Origin: Desulfuromonadaceae bacterium
GTDB taxonomy: Bacteria > Desulfobacterota > Desulfuromonadia > Desulfuromonadales > Geopsychrobacteraceae
NCBI GenBank assembly: GCA_016744555.1
Contig: JADGED010000051.1
Span: 1 to 13,488, forward strand
Direction: 5' to 3'
Length of the DNA stretch: 13,488 bases
The notes beneath the pieces are model-generated. The model was not told the origin of the DNA, did not search any database, and was given only the letters and a program-made list of their open reading frames with translations. Positions 1-6,593 of this stretch are shown here, piece by piece. How positions within the stretch are numbered: the first letter of the stretch is position 1; each line of letters opens with the position of its first letter. Position numbers and translations under genes: made by a program.

Positions 1-1
1 T

Positions 2-652
2 GTTGAAGGATCGGTGCCTCTAGGCGGCTCTGTTGGAACTGTATCAGCTTCTGACTCAGGGCTTGGTGGGACGATCGTAGGGGGGATGATTGGTCTTGTC
101 GGTTTACCAGCCCTTTCCCCCGATGATTTTGGGAAACATGATCCAGGGTTTCAACTTGGATTGGTAGGAAAGGCTTTTTTGCCAACCGGTTCTTATGACT
201 CCGATAACGTTATCAGCGTGGGCTCAAATCGATTTGCTGGACAATTTATATTACCGTTTACCTATTGTTTTGCATCATCAATGGTTGACCCGACAATGAT
301 TACATTTGAGGTTCTCCCTTCAGTAACAATCTTTGAAGATAATAGCGATCCAAGTGGTGGTGCAGTTGTCTCTGGTCAGAAGCCCCTGTATACTTTTGAG
401 TCTCATGTCACCAAAAGTTTTACCAAAAGTTCTTGGGCATCGTTTGGTGGTATCTACAATTATGGTGGTGAAACTTCGATCGATGGCGCTTGGAATAATG
501 ACAGGCGTGAATCTCTGGGGCTTGGAGCTTCGGTAAATTTTGCCGCAACCTCGTCAACTTCAATAAAGATTTCCTATGGTCAAACGGTATGGCGTAACGA
601 TGATGGCATGGATGCAAAATTGTTGAGGGTTGTCACAACGTTCGTCTTTTAA
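2..652 (+). CDS. Outer-membrane beta-barrel protein, 3' part (Phenol_MetA_deg-like)
   Basis: The reading frame is open to the left edge (frame from base 2), so the true start and signal peptide lie outside the window. A GTG at 14 is possible, but a protein starting there would lack any export signal, so I treat the gene as truncated. About 216 residues are visible. They show alternating hydrophobic/polar strands rich in Gly, Ser, Thr and aromatics, and the chain ends in ...TTFVF with a C-terminal Phe, the usual outer-membrane barrel assembly signal. The elements KAFLPTGSYDSD, an aromatic strand followed by an acidic loop, and a final strand ending in F resemble the 'MetA-pathway of phenol degradation' putative transporter family (PF13557). 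That family is mostly uncharacterised and is proposed to be an outer-membrane channel. The gene is 158 bp upstream of the cytochrome operon; whether they are cotranscribed is unknown. The barrel assignment is fairly secure, the family moderately so, and the substrate is unknown. Confidence 0.65.
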   Translation, partial: VEGSVPLGGSVGTVSASDSGLGGTIVGGMIGLVGLPALSPDDFGKHDPGFQLGLVGKAFLPTGSYDSDNVISVGSNRFAGQFILPFTYCFASSMVDPTMITFEVLPSVTIFEDNSDPSGGAVVSGQKPLYTFESHVTKSFTKSSWASFGGIYNYGGETSIDGAWNNDRRESLGLGASVNFAATSSTSIKISYGQTVWRNDDGMDAKLLRVVTTFVF

Positions 653-799
653 GGTGGATCAACTAAGAACCTTGAAACAGCACTTATAACCGTTAGGCAC
701 CTCTGATCCTTTATTGAATAGTTAATAACATGCTTTTAGTAAAGCTCTCATGGCGGACCAATTACTAATAGTGCGCATATCCTTATCGTTTATAAGTTT

Positions 800-805
800 G
801 GTGAG
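800..805 (+). promoter_or_regulatory. Ribosome binding site for the TTG-started cytochrome b gene
   Basis: The sequence GGTGAG lies 5 nt upstream of the TTG at 811. No ATG or GTG fits the start of the conserved cytochrome b sequence (HFRPR...FTLTWGLGG), so this Shine-Dalgarno-like element decides in favour of the TTG start. Confidence 0.6.
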
Positions 806-810
806 CTACA

Positions 811-1854
811 TTGAGTAAAAACTTCTTTTTTCACTTTCGCCCTCGGCATATACCTGCGGGGGCTTTGTGTTTTACCCTTACTTGGGGGCTTGGCGGTATG
901 GCTGCGTTAATGCTCACGCAGCAACTGTTGACTGGCTTGCTGTTGAACATTTTTTACCAGCCCCTTCCGGTTCTGGCGTATCAATCTGTCGAACATATTC
1001 AAACCACTATTTTCCTGGGCCGACTAGTCCGTAATATGCACCATTGGATTGGTCATGCTCTAATCATTGTTGTTTTTTTACATCTGCTACGAGTTTTTTT
1101 TAGCGGGGCAATCTATCCCCCGCGTAGAACTAATTGGTTTGTCGGTCTTGGGCTTGCGTTTCTTGTGCTGCTAGCTAATTTCAGTGGCTATTTATTGCCA
1201 TGGGATCAACTTTCTTATTGGGCTGTCACCATTGCTACATCGATGCTCAGTTATCTCCCATTGATTGGCATACCTTTGCAGGAGATGCTACGTGGCGGAG
1301 AAGAAGTTGGCGCGGCAACGCTACAATTATTCTATTTTTTTCATACCGGTATTGTTCCAGCGTCTCTTTTCCTGTTACTACTCTACCATTTTTGGTTTAT
1401 TCGTAAAGCTGGCGGAGTTTATCTTCCACACAAAAAAACTAACCCCGAAGCGGTTAAAGGGAAATTTGTTCCGGTTGTCCCGAATTTATTAGTTCGAGAA
1501 TTGGCGTTTGCAGCAATAGTAACCAGTTTGTTGCTTCTTTTCTCAATGTTTGTTGATGCACCATTGGGGGCTATGGCAAATCCGCATTTGACTCCGGAAA
1601 GGGTAAAAGCCCCTTGGTATTTTCTGGGGGCTCAAGAGCTTCTGCTCCATGTACACCCACTTGTAGCCGTATTCTTTCTCCCATTAGGGATAGGGTCTTT
1701 TCTTATCCTTTTACCTTTTATAAAAGCTAAAGAAGAGCAACCCCAGCGTTGGTTAAGGGCAGTGTTTGTTATTGGTATTGTTCTCCTTTTAATTCTAACT
1801 ATCATAGGGATCTGGTTTCGTGGTCCTGGGATGCGGTTGATGTGGCCATGGTAG
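811..1854 (+). CDS. Cytochrome b (fused b6/subunit IV type) of a Rieske/b complex
   Basis: This 347-residue integral membrane protein is predicted to oxidise quinol (probably menaquinol) and carry electrons across the membrane through two b hemes. Residues 20-200 form a four-helix b6-like part. His77 and His91 are 14 apart in one helix, and His178 and His193 are 15 apart in the other; this spacing is typical of cytochrome b6 rather than mitochondrial cytochrome b. The segments LPWDQLSYWAV (129-139) and FFHTGIVPASL (176-186) are family hallmarks. Residues 228-336 add three helices equivalent to subunit IV, so the protein is a b6-IV fusion. The Qo-site motif reads KAPWY (266-270) instead of PEWY. 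Cytochrome b6 has a Cys that binds heme ci at the YCLGG motif; here the aligned residue is Trp25 (TWGLGG), so a covalent extra heme is not expected. The start is TTG with GGTGAG 5 nt upstream. The stop codon overlaps the following Rieske gene by 7 nt, implying translational coupling. Confidence 0.9.
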   Translation: MSKNFFFHFRPRHIPAGALCFTLTWGLGGMAALMLTQQLLTGLLLNIFYQPLPVLAYQSVEHIQTTIFLGRLVRNMHHWIGHALIIVVFLHLLRVFFSGAIYPPRRTNWFVGLGLAFLVLLANFSGYLLPWDQLSYWAVTIATSMLSYLPLIGIPLQEMLRGGEEVGAATLQLFYFFHTGIVPASLFLLLLYHFWFIRKAGGVYLPHKKTNPEAVKGKFVPVVPNLLVRELAFAAIVTSLLLLFSMFVDAPLGAMANPHLTPERVKAPWYFLGAQELLLHVHPLVAVFFLPLGIGSFLILLPFIKAKEEQPQRWLRAVFVIGIVLLLILTIIGIWFRGPGMRLMWPW

Positions 1855-2348
1855 AAAAGATATCTTCATCCCGGCGGAGTTTTCTTGCCAGAATCTGGGT
1901 TGGCTTAGGGATAATTGCATTACTACAGCTTTTTACTGGTGCTGTTGCCTATTTCATGTCTGGTAGAAAGCAGGTTGAGAAAAATACCCCTGAACTGCTA
2001 CGAGCTGGGGTAATTAGTGACTTCCCGCCTGGTTCTGTTACTTCTATTGTAAAAGGTCATCTCTACTTGAATTGTCTTGATGATGGGGGGTTCTTAGCTA
2101 TATCGAGAAAATGTACTCATCTCGGTTGCTCTGTCCCATGGGTAGTCGAAAGTGAACAATTTGAATGTCCATGTCATGCATCTCATTTCGATGTTACTGG
2201 GGATGTGCTCAAATCTCCGGCATCACGGGCTCTAGATCTGTATCCAGTCAGTTTTGAAAAAGGTGTAGTTTTAATTAATATAAGCACTCCCATTAAGCGA
2301 ACCGGATTTGTACGTGAACAACTGGTTTATGCACAAAAGTCAGGCTAA
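1848..2348 (+). CDS. Rieske [2Fe-2S] protein, Tat-exported and membrane-anchored
   Basis: I place the start at the ATG at 1848, giving 166 residues. An upstream in-frame ATG at 1749 lies deep inside the cytochrome b gene and would put junk before the export signal. The N-terminus has a twin-arginine motif, SRRSFLA (residues 8-14), followed by one hydrophobic segment (17-36) that would stay as an anchor, as in QcrA/PetC-type Rieske proteins. The cluster-binding boxes are complete. Box I is CTHLGC (89-94), with ligands Cys89 and His91. Box II is CPCHAS (107-112), with ligands Cys107 and His110. Cys94 and Cys109 would form the usual disulfide. The protein should take one electron from quinol at the Qo site of the preceding cytochrome b and pass it to a periplasmic c-type cytochrome, here most likely the next gene product. 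No clear ribosome site is seen, and the 7-nt overlap suggests coupling to cytochrome b translation. Confidence 0.92.
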   Translation: MVEKISSSRRSFLARIWVGLGIIALLQLFTGAVAYFMSGRKQVEKNTPELLRAGVISDFPPGSVTSIVKGHLYLNCLDDGGFLAISRKCTHLGCSVPWVVESEQFECPCHASHFDVTGDVLKSPASRALDLYPVSFEKGVVLINISTPIKRTGFVREQLVYAQKSG

Positions 2349-2352
2349 AACC

Positions 2353-4647
2353 ATGTTGATCTGGAAAGTTTCCGGCATCATTGCCACGCTGATAATTATT
2401 ATCTCATTACCTGTTTATACTCTCAAAGAAATAGATCGACAGAATATTGCCGAAGAAGCTCCGACGGTAACTTTCGTCGGTAGTGAAACCTGTTCGCAAT
2501 GTCATAGGCACGAATATGAAGAGTGGCAACAGTCACACCATGCAAAGGCTATGGCGGTAGCGAGTGAAAAGACCGTCCTTGGTGACTTCAATAATAAAAC
2601 TTTTACCAGTAACGGAATTGAGTCCCGTTTTTTTAAAAAAGGTCCCGATTTTTTTGTTTATACTCGCGGTGCGAACGGGAAAATGGCCGAATTTGAAATC
2701 ACCCATGCCTTTGGTTGGTATCCTCTGCAACAATATCTGATTCCTTTTCCAGGGGGGCGGATGCAGTGTCTCCCTATTGCATGGGATGATAAAGACAAAA
2801 AATGGTTTCATCTCTATCCAGACCTAGATCTCAACCCTGCAGAGTGGATCTACTGGACCAATCAGGGGCAGAACTGGAATTCCATGTGTGCGGATTGTCA
2901 TTCCACAGCGCTGAAAAAGAATTATGATCCGCTCACGGACAGCTATGACACCAAGTGGACAGAGATCAATGTCGGCTGCGAGGCATGTCATGGACCGGGA
3001 TCGCAACATATTGCCTGGACCAAAATACCTGAGATAGCACGTATAGAAGGTGACGACGGCCTTGTTGTGAAAACTTCAGGAATAAATGGCAAGCAGCAGG
3101 TTGAACTTTGTGCTCCTTGCCACTCAAGACGCTCTATGCTGGGCGACTATACCCATCTGCAACAGAACCTGCTGAACACTGAAATGCCCAGATTACTTGA
3201 GGATGGACTGTATCATGCCGACGGTCAGATTCTTGATGAGGTATATGTTTATGGGTCTTTTGTACAATCCAAAATGTATGCAAATAATGTCCGGTGTTCT
3301 GATTGCCATAATGCCCATACGTTAAAGTTACAGCAAGAAGGTAATCAGCTTTGCTTGCAGTGTCATCAGGCTTCTATCTATGACACTAAGGAGCACCACT
3401 TTCATAAGCAAGAGGGGGATGACGGCGATGCGATTCGAAGCAGTGACGGGAAAGCCATTTTTGCGGTAGGTAGTGGCGCAGAGTGTGTTCAGTGTCATAT
3501 GCCTGGACGGACATATATGATGAATGATTATCGCCCTGACCACTCAATACGTATCCCTCGACCAGATTTAAGTATTGAACTTGGCACACCAAACTCTTGC
3601 AACCGTTGCCATTTTGATAAAACTAATGAATGGTCTGCCGAGCACACGCAGAAATGGTATGGAAGCAAAAAGAAATACCATTATGGCAGCACCTTTAAGG
3701 CTGCTAGATCAGGTGAACCACTGGCACAAAAAGGGTTGATTGCAATTGTCACTGACAATCTGGCACCTACACTTGTCCGTGCAACTGCGCTGTCTATGTT
3801 AGCGACATATCAGGGGGATGAAACCTCAATTGTGTATCGACAAGCACTGGAAAGTGATGAAGCCATTCTGCGGCGTACAGCACTAATCTCATTGTCACAC
3901 TTTTCAGTTGATGAGCAAATGCAAATGGCAGGTATTCTCCTTGATGATCCTGTTAAAGGAGTACGCATAGAGGCTTCTAGAGTTTTAACTAAGGCTCCAG
4001 TTGCTAAACTTGATAAGCGCTTGCAAGAACCTTTTGCTTTAGCACTGGAGGAGTTTAAGGATACATTGCTGTACTTGGCCGATTTTGCCGATTCAAGGAT
4101 TAATCTTGGCGCCCTTGCCGTATACCAAGGGGAATTTGATGAAGCAGAAAACCATTTTAAACAAGCAATTGCTATTGATCGTAATTTTTATGCAGCTCAT
4201 ATGAACCTTGCAGTGCTGTATAGCGGTCAGGGAAAAAATGCTCTTGCCGAACAACAATTGCGTGAAGCACTGGACATTAATGCTGATCTCGCCGATGTTA
4301 ATTACTCTTTAGGGTTACTTCTCTCTGAGCAAAAGCAATACGGTGAGGCAAGAAAATATCTCGCTAAGGCAGCAGCAGGGATGCCGGAACATGCCAGAGT
4401 TCATTATAATTTGGGGCAACTTCTAGTTTTTCTTGGGCAATATGATGATGCAGAGGTCGCCTTGAGGCGTACCGTAGAAATTAGTCCAGAAAATATGAAC
4501 TATTTGCAGGTAATAGCACAATTTTATTATGAACGCAGGGAATATGTTCTTGCTAGAGATATGGCGATGAAGATGGTGGCGGTGGACCCCAATTATTTAA
4601 TGAGCCAACAAATGTTGCAGCACCTAAATATAATGCTAAAAAAATAG
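2353..4647 (+). CDS. Octaheme c-type cytochrome with HEAT-like and TPR repeats
   Basis: The protein has about 764 residues from the ATG at 2353, which is 4 nt past the Rieske stop. An in-frame ATG at 2329 and a TTG at 2308 overlap the Rieske gene and are less likely. An N-terminal hydrophobic segment (about 6-22) would serve as a membrane anchor or uncleaved signal. Eight CxxCH heme sites start at residues 47, 179, 209, 253, 315, 334, 378 and 416. The first, CSQCH followed by YEEWQQSHHAKAM, matches the cytochrome c554/c-prime-type pattern (PF13435). After residue 460 the heme domain gives way to HEAT-like helices (about 474-546) and then at least four TPR-like units (about 582-750, for example GEFDEAENHFKQAIAID). 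This architecture occurs in uncharacterised multiheme proteins of anaerobic bacteria. Located after cytochrome b and Rieske genes, it probably accepts electrons from the Rieske centre on the periplasmic face, with the TPR part docking a partner. A catalytic role such as an oxyanion reductase cannot be excluded; no catalytic CxxCK-type heme site is visible. Confidence 0.88.
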   Translation: MLIWKVSGIIATLIIIISLPVYTLKEIDRQNIAEEAPTVTFVGSETCSQCHRHEYEEWQQSHHAKAMAVASEKTVLGDFNNKTFTSNGIESRFFKKGPDFFVYTRGANGKMAEFEITHAFGWYPLQQYLIPFPGGRMQCLPIAWDDKDKKWFHLYPDLDLNPAEWIYWTNQGQNWNSMCADCHSTALKKNYDPLTDSYDTKWTEINVGCEACHGPGSQHIAWTKIPEIARIEGDDGLVVKTSGINGKQQVELCAPCHSRRSMLGDYTHLQQNLLNTEMPRLLEDGLYHADGQILDEVYVYGSFVQSKMYANNVRCSDCHNAHTLKLQQEGNQLCLQCHQASIYDTKEHHFHKQEGDDGDAIRSSDGKAIFAVGSGAECVQCHMPGRTYMMNDYRPDHSIRIPRPDLSIELGTPNSCNRCHFDKTNEWSAEHTQKWYGSKKKYHYGSTFKAARSGEPLAQKGLIAIVTDNLAPTLVRATALSMLATYQGDETSIVYRQALESDEAILRRTALISLSHFSVDEQMQMAGILLDDPVKGVRIEASRVLTKAPVAKLDKRLQEPFALALEEFKDTLLYLADFADSRINLGALAVYQGEFDEAENHFKQAIAIDRNFYAAHMNLAVLYSGQGKNALAEQQLREALDINADLADVNYSLGLLLSEQKQYGEARKYLAKAAAGMPEHARVHYNLGQLLVFLGQYDDAEVALRRTVEISPENMNYLQVIAQFYYERREYVLARDMAMKMVAVDPNYLMSQQMLQHLNIMLKK

Positions 4648-4696
4648 AGAGCGGTTAGCGTCATTTGGTTAGCAAATAACGGCATCCTGGCAAGTA

Positions 4697-5488
4697 TTAC
4701 CAGTGATCAGATATGTACTCTGAAGCTTCTTTGACGTTAAGTTCTTTGGTGCCTGCTCCAGCGCGCAAATAAAATTTTGTTTCTTTTCCGGCTTCTAAAA
4801 AAACAGCTTTTGGAGATTTTGATACCAAGACATGGCAGAGATCCAAAGTGTCTATGGTGTGAAATAAAATTGTTACTCGTGCGCATTGGGGGGTGCCCAG
4901 TTTCATTGCAATTGCGGTCATTAGGACAACTTCAAAACCATCGCGATTTTTTGTTTTTAGGGTTTCAAAGTCTTTTTCTAGACCCAACGGTTGTCCTGCA
5001 TCATTGACGCCGATCAATAATGATCCACCATCGGTGTTCATAAAGGCGGCAATTGTTTTTAATACTGTTGCTTCGAGGCCTTTATTTACCCCGTTTTGTT
5101 TAATGTCCCAGCGAAAGCTAGATTTAAATTCAAGCCGACTGCTTTCACCTTGGGCAATAATAGATTGTATGTCGCGGCCAATTTCATCCTGCAAATTCTT
5201 AATGTTGCTTTGGTTGGTGTGAAACTTTCGGAGAATAAAGTAAAAACAAAAACCGGTTGCAATCCCGACCATGCCAAAGATCAATGATCCTAGCAATCGA
5301 TCACCTGAGATAGTTTTGATGAATTTATATGATACGTAGCCGAGAGAAGAATCGAAATCCTGAGCTTTTACTTGTAGTCCCCTAATATACTCGTGGTAGC
5401 TCATAAAGTCGTGGACTGGGTAAAAGATAAATAGGCTAGCTAAAAAACCTATTGTTATAAACAGCAGTATGTTGGGTCGAAAAATCAT
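4697..5488 (-). CDS. Membrane-anchored AlbA_2 (Schlafen-like) domain protein
   Basis: This 263-residue protein is convergent to the cytochrome operon and divergent from the lipoprotein gene. Two hydrophobic segments (about 7-23 and 66-86) flank a roughly 40-residue loop. The C-terminal domain follows at about 114-260, probably in the cytoplasm. It carries the AlbA_2 signatures: GESSRLEFKSS (114-124) with the conserved Glu-Phe-Lys, then an Ala-rich helix leading to FMNTDGGSLLIGVND (149-163), then LGLEKDF (168-174). The family (PF04326) includes putative nucleic-acid- or nucleotide-binding modules and is related to Schlafen cores, often found in transcriptional regulators or stress/defence proteins. 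Here the domain is tethered to the membrane and no helix-turn-helix is evident. The reverse-strand start has a strong GGAGAG ribosome site about 5 nt upstream of the ATG. The domain call is firm; the biological role is unknown. Confidence 0.82.
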   Translation of the reverse strand: MIFRPNILLFITIGFLASLFIFYPVHDFMSYHEYIRGLQVKAQDFDSSLGYVSYKFIKTISGDRLLGSLIFGMVGIATGFCFYFILRKFHTNQSNIKNLQDEIGRDIQSIIAQGESSRLEFKSSFRWDIKQNGVNKGLEATVLKTIAAFMNTDGGSLLIGVNDAGQPLGLEKDFETLKTKNRDGFEVVLMTAIAMKLGTPQCARVTILFHTIDTLDLCHVLVSKSPKAVFLEAGKETKFYLRAGAGTKELNVKEASEYISDHW

Positions 5489-5563
5489 GTCATCTCTCCA
5501 GAAACGGGGCGATAAATAATGTATGAATTAGCTATAGTAATTAAGTAAGCCAATCAGCAGAGA

Positions 5564-5569
5564 ATTATA
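5564..5569 (-). promoter_or_regulatory. Possible -10 box for the AlbA_2 gene
   Basis: Read on the reverse strand, this is an exact TATAAT about 75 bases upstream of the AlbA_2 start. No good -35 hexamer is seen at 16-18 nt spacing. In such AT-rich DNA the match may be fortuitous. Confidence 0.3.
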
Positions 5570-5737
5570 TGTAGTAGCGAATTACAATTTTCCATGCAGA
5601 TGAACTAATTGTATACGAGATTAATCTTGAATTGTTACTAAAAAAGTGTTTATTTGGACAGATGCGGTTAAGTGGGAAATTGTATGTAAGTCTATTGCTA
5701 CAGTTTGTACTTAATTATAAGCATTAATTGAATCGAA

Positions 5738-5764
5738 TTGCTATTGGTAATAAAATGCTATAAT
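5738..5764 (+). promoter_or_regulatory. Predicted extended -10 promoter of the lipoprotein gene
   Basis: TGCTATAAT (5756-5764) is a perfect TATAAT preceded by the extended-10 TGn motif. A weak -35-like TTGCTA (5738-5743) lies 15 nt upstream, which is tolerable for an extended -10 promoter. Transcription would start near 5771, giving a leader of about 53 nt before the lipoprotein ATG at 5824. Confidence 0.55.
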
Positions 5765-5823
5765 CAAATTTAACGAGTGATTGATAACTATAACGTATCA
5801 TTTTAAACAAGGAATTAAGGTAA

Positions 5824-6447
5824 ATGAATAGATTAATTGTAGCATTATTTATTGTTTCAATATTTTTACTTAATGGCTGCGCTAGCACAAAATTGCGTTC
5901 CAGTTGGAATAACCCGGACTTTAACGGTCCATCGTTGCAGAAAATTTTAATTATAGCGGTATCTAATAGTGATTTACAGCGTCGTCTATATGAGGAATCA
6001 TTTGTCGAAAAATTGCAGGTTGAAGGTGTTGATGCCGTTGCAAGCCATACAATGATTAGTGCTTTGGGGAGTGATGAAGAGCAAGGTAAGGCTTTGATAA
6101 AAGCTGCTGTGGTAAAATCAGGTGCTGATGGAGCGCTTATTACAACACTTTCAGGTATTCATAAAGACAAGCAATATATTCCAGCTTCTGATGTATATGC
6201 TCCTGGCCATGGTGGATCCTACACAATGTATGGTTATTATGGGTATTCTCATGGGATAATTTTTAGACATGGTTCAACCGTTGACAGTACCTTGGTTAAC
6301 CTCAATACCGCTATATTCTCAACTAAAACTGAAGAGATGCTATGGTCTGGGGACACGCAAAGTGTAAACCCTGATGGTGCTATTTCGGTGGTAAATGAAA
6401 CAATTGATATTATCAATGGTGCAATTAAAAAAGCCGGAATAATTTAA
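5824..6447 (+). CDS. Small periplasmic lipoprotein (DUF4136-like)
   Basis: The product has 207 residues. A short signal peptide (MNRL plus a hydrophobic core) ends in the lipobox LNGC, with Cys19 as the lipidated residue, so the mature protein is membrane-anchored in the periplasm. After the SSWNNPDF segment (26-33), a strand KILIIAVS (40-47) and an E-x-F-x-E-K-L helix (58-64) begin a compact alpha/beta domain. The pattern of a W-containing N-terminal segment, a hydrophobic strand, then a duplicated 'ADGALITTL' type strand (101-109) resembles the DUF4136 family of bacterial lipoproteins, whose function is unknown. A Tyr/Gly-rich insert, YTMYGYYGYSHG (133-144), is striking. An AAGG ribosome site precedes the ATG at close spacing. 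The gene appears monocistronic: it has its own promoter, and the next gene is 146 bp away behind another promoter. The lipoprotein call is strong and the family call moderate. Confidence 0.75.
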   Translation: MNRLIVALFIVSIFLLNGCASTKLRSSWNNPDFNGPSLQKILIIAVSNSDLQRRLYEESFVEKLQVEGVDAVASHTMISALGSDEEQGKALIKAAVVKSGADGALITTLSGIHKDKQYIPASDVYAPGHGGSYTMYGYYGYSHGIIFRHGSTVDSTLVNLNTAIFSTKTEEMLWSGDTQSVNPDGAISVVNETIDIINGAIKKAGII

Positions 6448-6494
6448 TAAAAATAGATAAGAATGCAGCTAAAGATAAAGCATTGAAGTTATAT

Positions 6495-6524
6495 GTGTCA
6501 TCCAATTATTGATAAATTTATAAT
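6495..6524 (+). promoter_or_regulatory. Predicted promoter of the RND efflux operon
   Basis: A perfect -10 TATAAT (6519-6524) lies 18 nt downstream of GTGTCA (6495-6500), which matches four of six bases of the -35 consensus. The start of transcription would fall near 6531, just before the perfect inverted repeat at 6535-6569. That leaves a leader of about 63 nt to the ATG at 6594. A second -10-like TATAAC (6534-6539) overlaps the left repeat arm and could pair with TTGATA (6509-6514), at a less favourable 19-nt spacing. Confidence 0.45.
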
Positions 6525-6534
6525 TAAAGTTTGT

Positions 6535-6569
6535 ATAACTACCCTGCAGTTACACTGCAGGGTAGTTAT
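6535..6569. repeat. Perfect 15-bp inverted repeat in the efflux operon leader (operator or stem-loop)
   Basis: The left arm ATAACTACCCTGCAG (6535-6549) and the right arm CTGCAGGGTAGTTAT (6555-6569) are exact reverse complements around a 5-nt TTACA loop. The repeat begins about 4 nt after the predicted transcription start and ends 14 nt before the AGGAG ribosome site. As DNA it would suit a dimeric repressor that blocks the promoter. As RNA it would be a very stable 5' stem-loop. A terminator for the upstream lipoprotein gene is also possible, but the following TTGTTGCCCTTT is a poor U-tract and the stem is 87 nt beyond that gene's stop. Confidence 0.85.
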
Positions 6570-6583
6570 TGTTGCCCTTTAAT

Positions 6584-6588
6584 AGGAG
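6584..6588 (+). promoter_or_regulatory. Ribosome binding site that sets the start of the TolC-fusion gene
   Basis: AGGAG lies 5 nt upstream of the ATG at 6594. It decides against the longer in-frame start (TTG at 6531), which would place about 21 non-signal residues, encoded by the inverted repeat, before the signal peptide. Confidence 0.8.
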
Positions 6589-6593
6589 TGGCG

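Larger units (their letters stand above)
5489..5823. other. AT-rich divergent intergenic region (335 bp)
   Basis: This region lies between the divergently transcribed AlbA_2 gene and the lipoprotein gene. It has no convincing ORF, tRNA or repeat array. It contains a good extended -10 promoter for the lipoprotein gene (5759-5764) and a possible reverse-strand TATAAT (5564-5569) for the AlbA_2 gene. A 10-bp palindrome, AGATTAATCT, lies at 5618-5627; in sequence this AT-rich it may be chance. Nothing else is recognised. Confidence 0.6.

Noticed and set aside
653..810. Promoter or terminator between the barrel gene and the cytochrome operon
   Set aside because: A TTGAAT (714-719) with TAGTAA 17 nt later is a poor promoter match, and the only hairpin (AAGGT/ACCTT) has a 5-bp stem with a long loop. 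Neither is convincing.
1749..1847. Longer Rieske start inside the cytochrome b gene
   Set aside because: It would overlap cytochrome b by more than 100 nt and place unrelated residues before the twin-arginine signal. The ATG at 1848 starts just before the Tat motif.
2308..2352. Earlier starts (TTG 2308, ATG 2329) for the octaheme cytochrome
   Set aside because: They overlap the Rieske gene and add residues before a signal/anchor that is complete from the ATG at 2353. No better ribosome site supports them, although 2329 cannot be fully excluded.
4659..4681. Imperfect hairpin between the convergent cytochrome and AlbA_2 genes
   Set aside because: A 9-bp stem with one mismatch, a 5-nt loop and no T-tract on either side is too weak to call a terminator, though its position between converging genes is suitable.
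5618..5627. Palindrome AGATTAATCT as an operator
   Set aside because: A 10-bp palindrome in strongly AT-rich sequence is expected by chance, and it is far from either predicted promoter start.
6531..6593. Upstream extension of the TolC-fusion reading frame (TTG at 6531)
   Set aside because: It would translate the inverted repeat and put about 21 residues before the signal peptide. The AGGAG site clearly serves the ATG at 6594.
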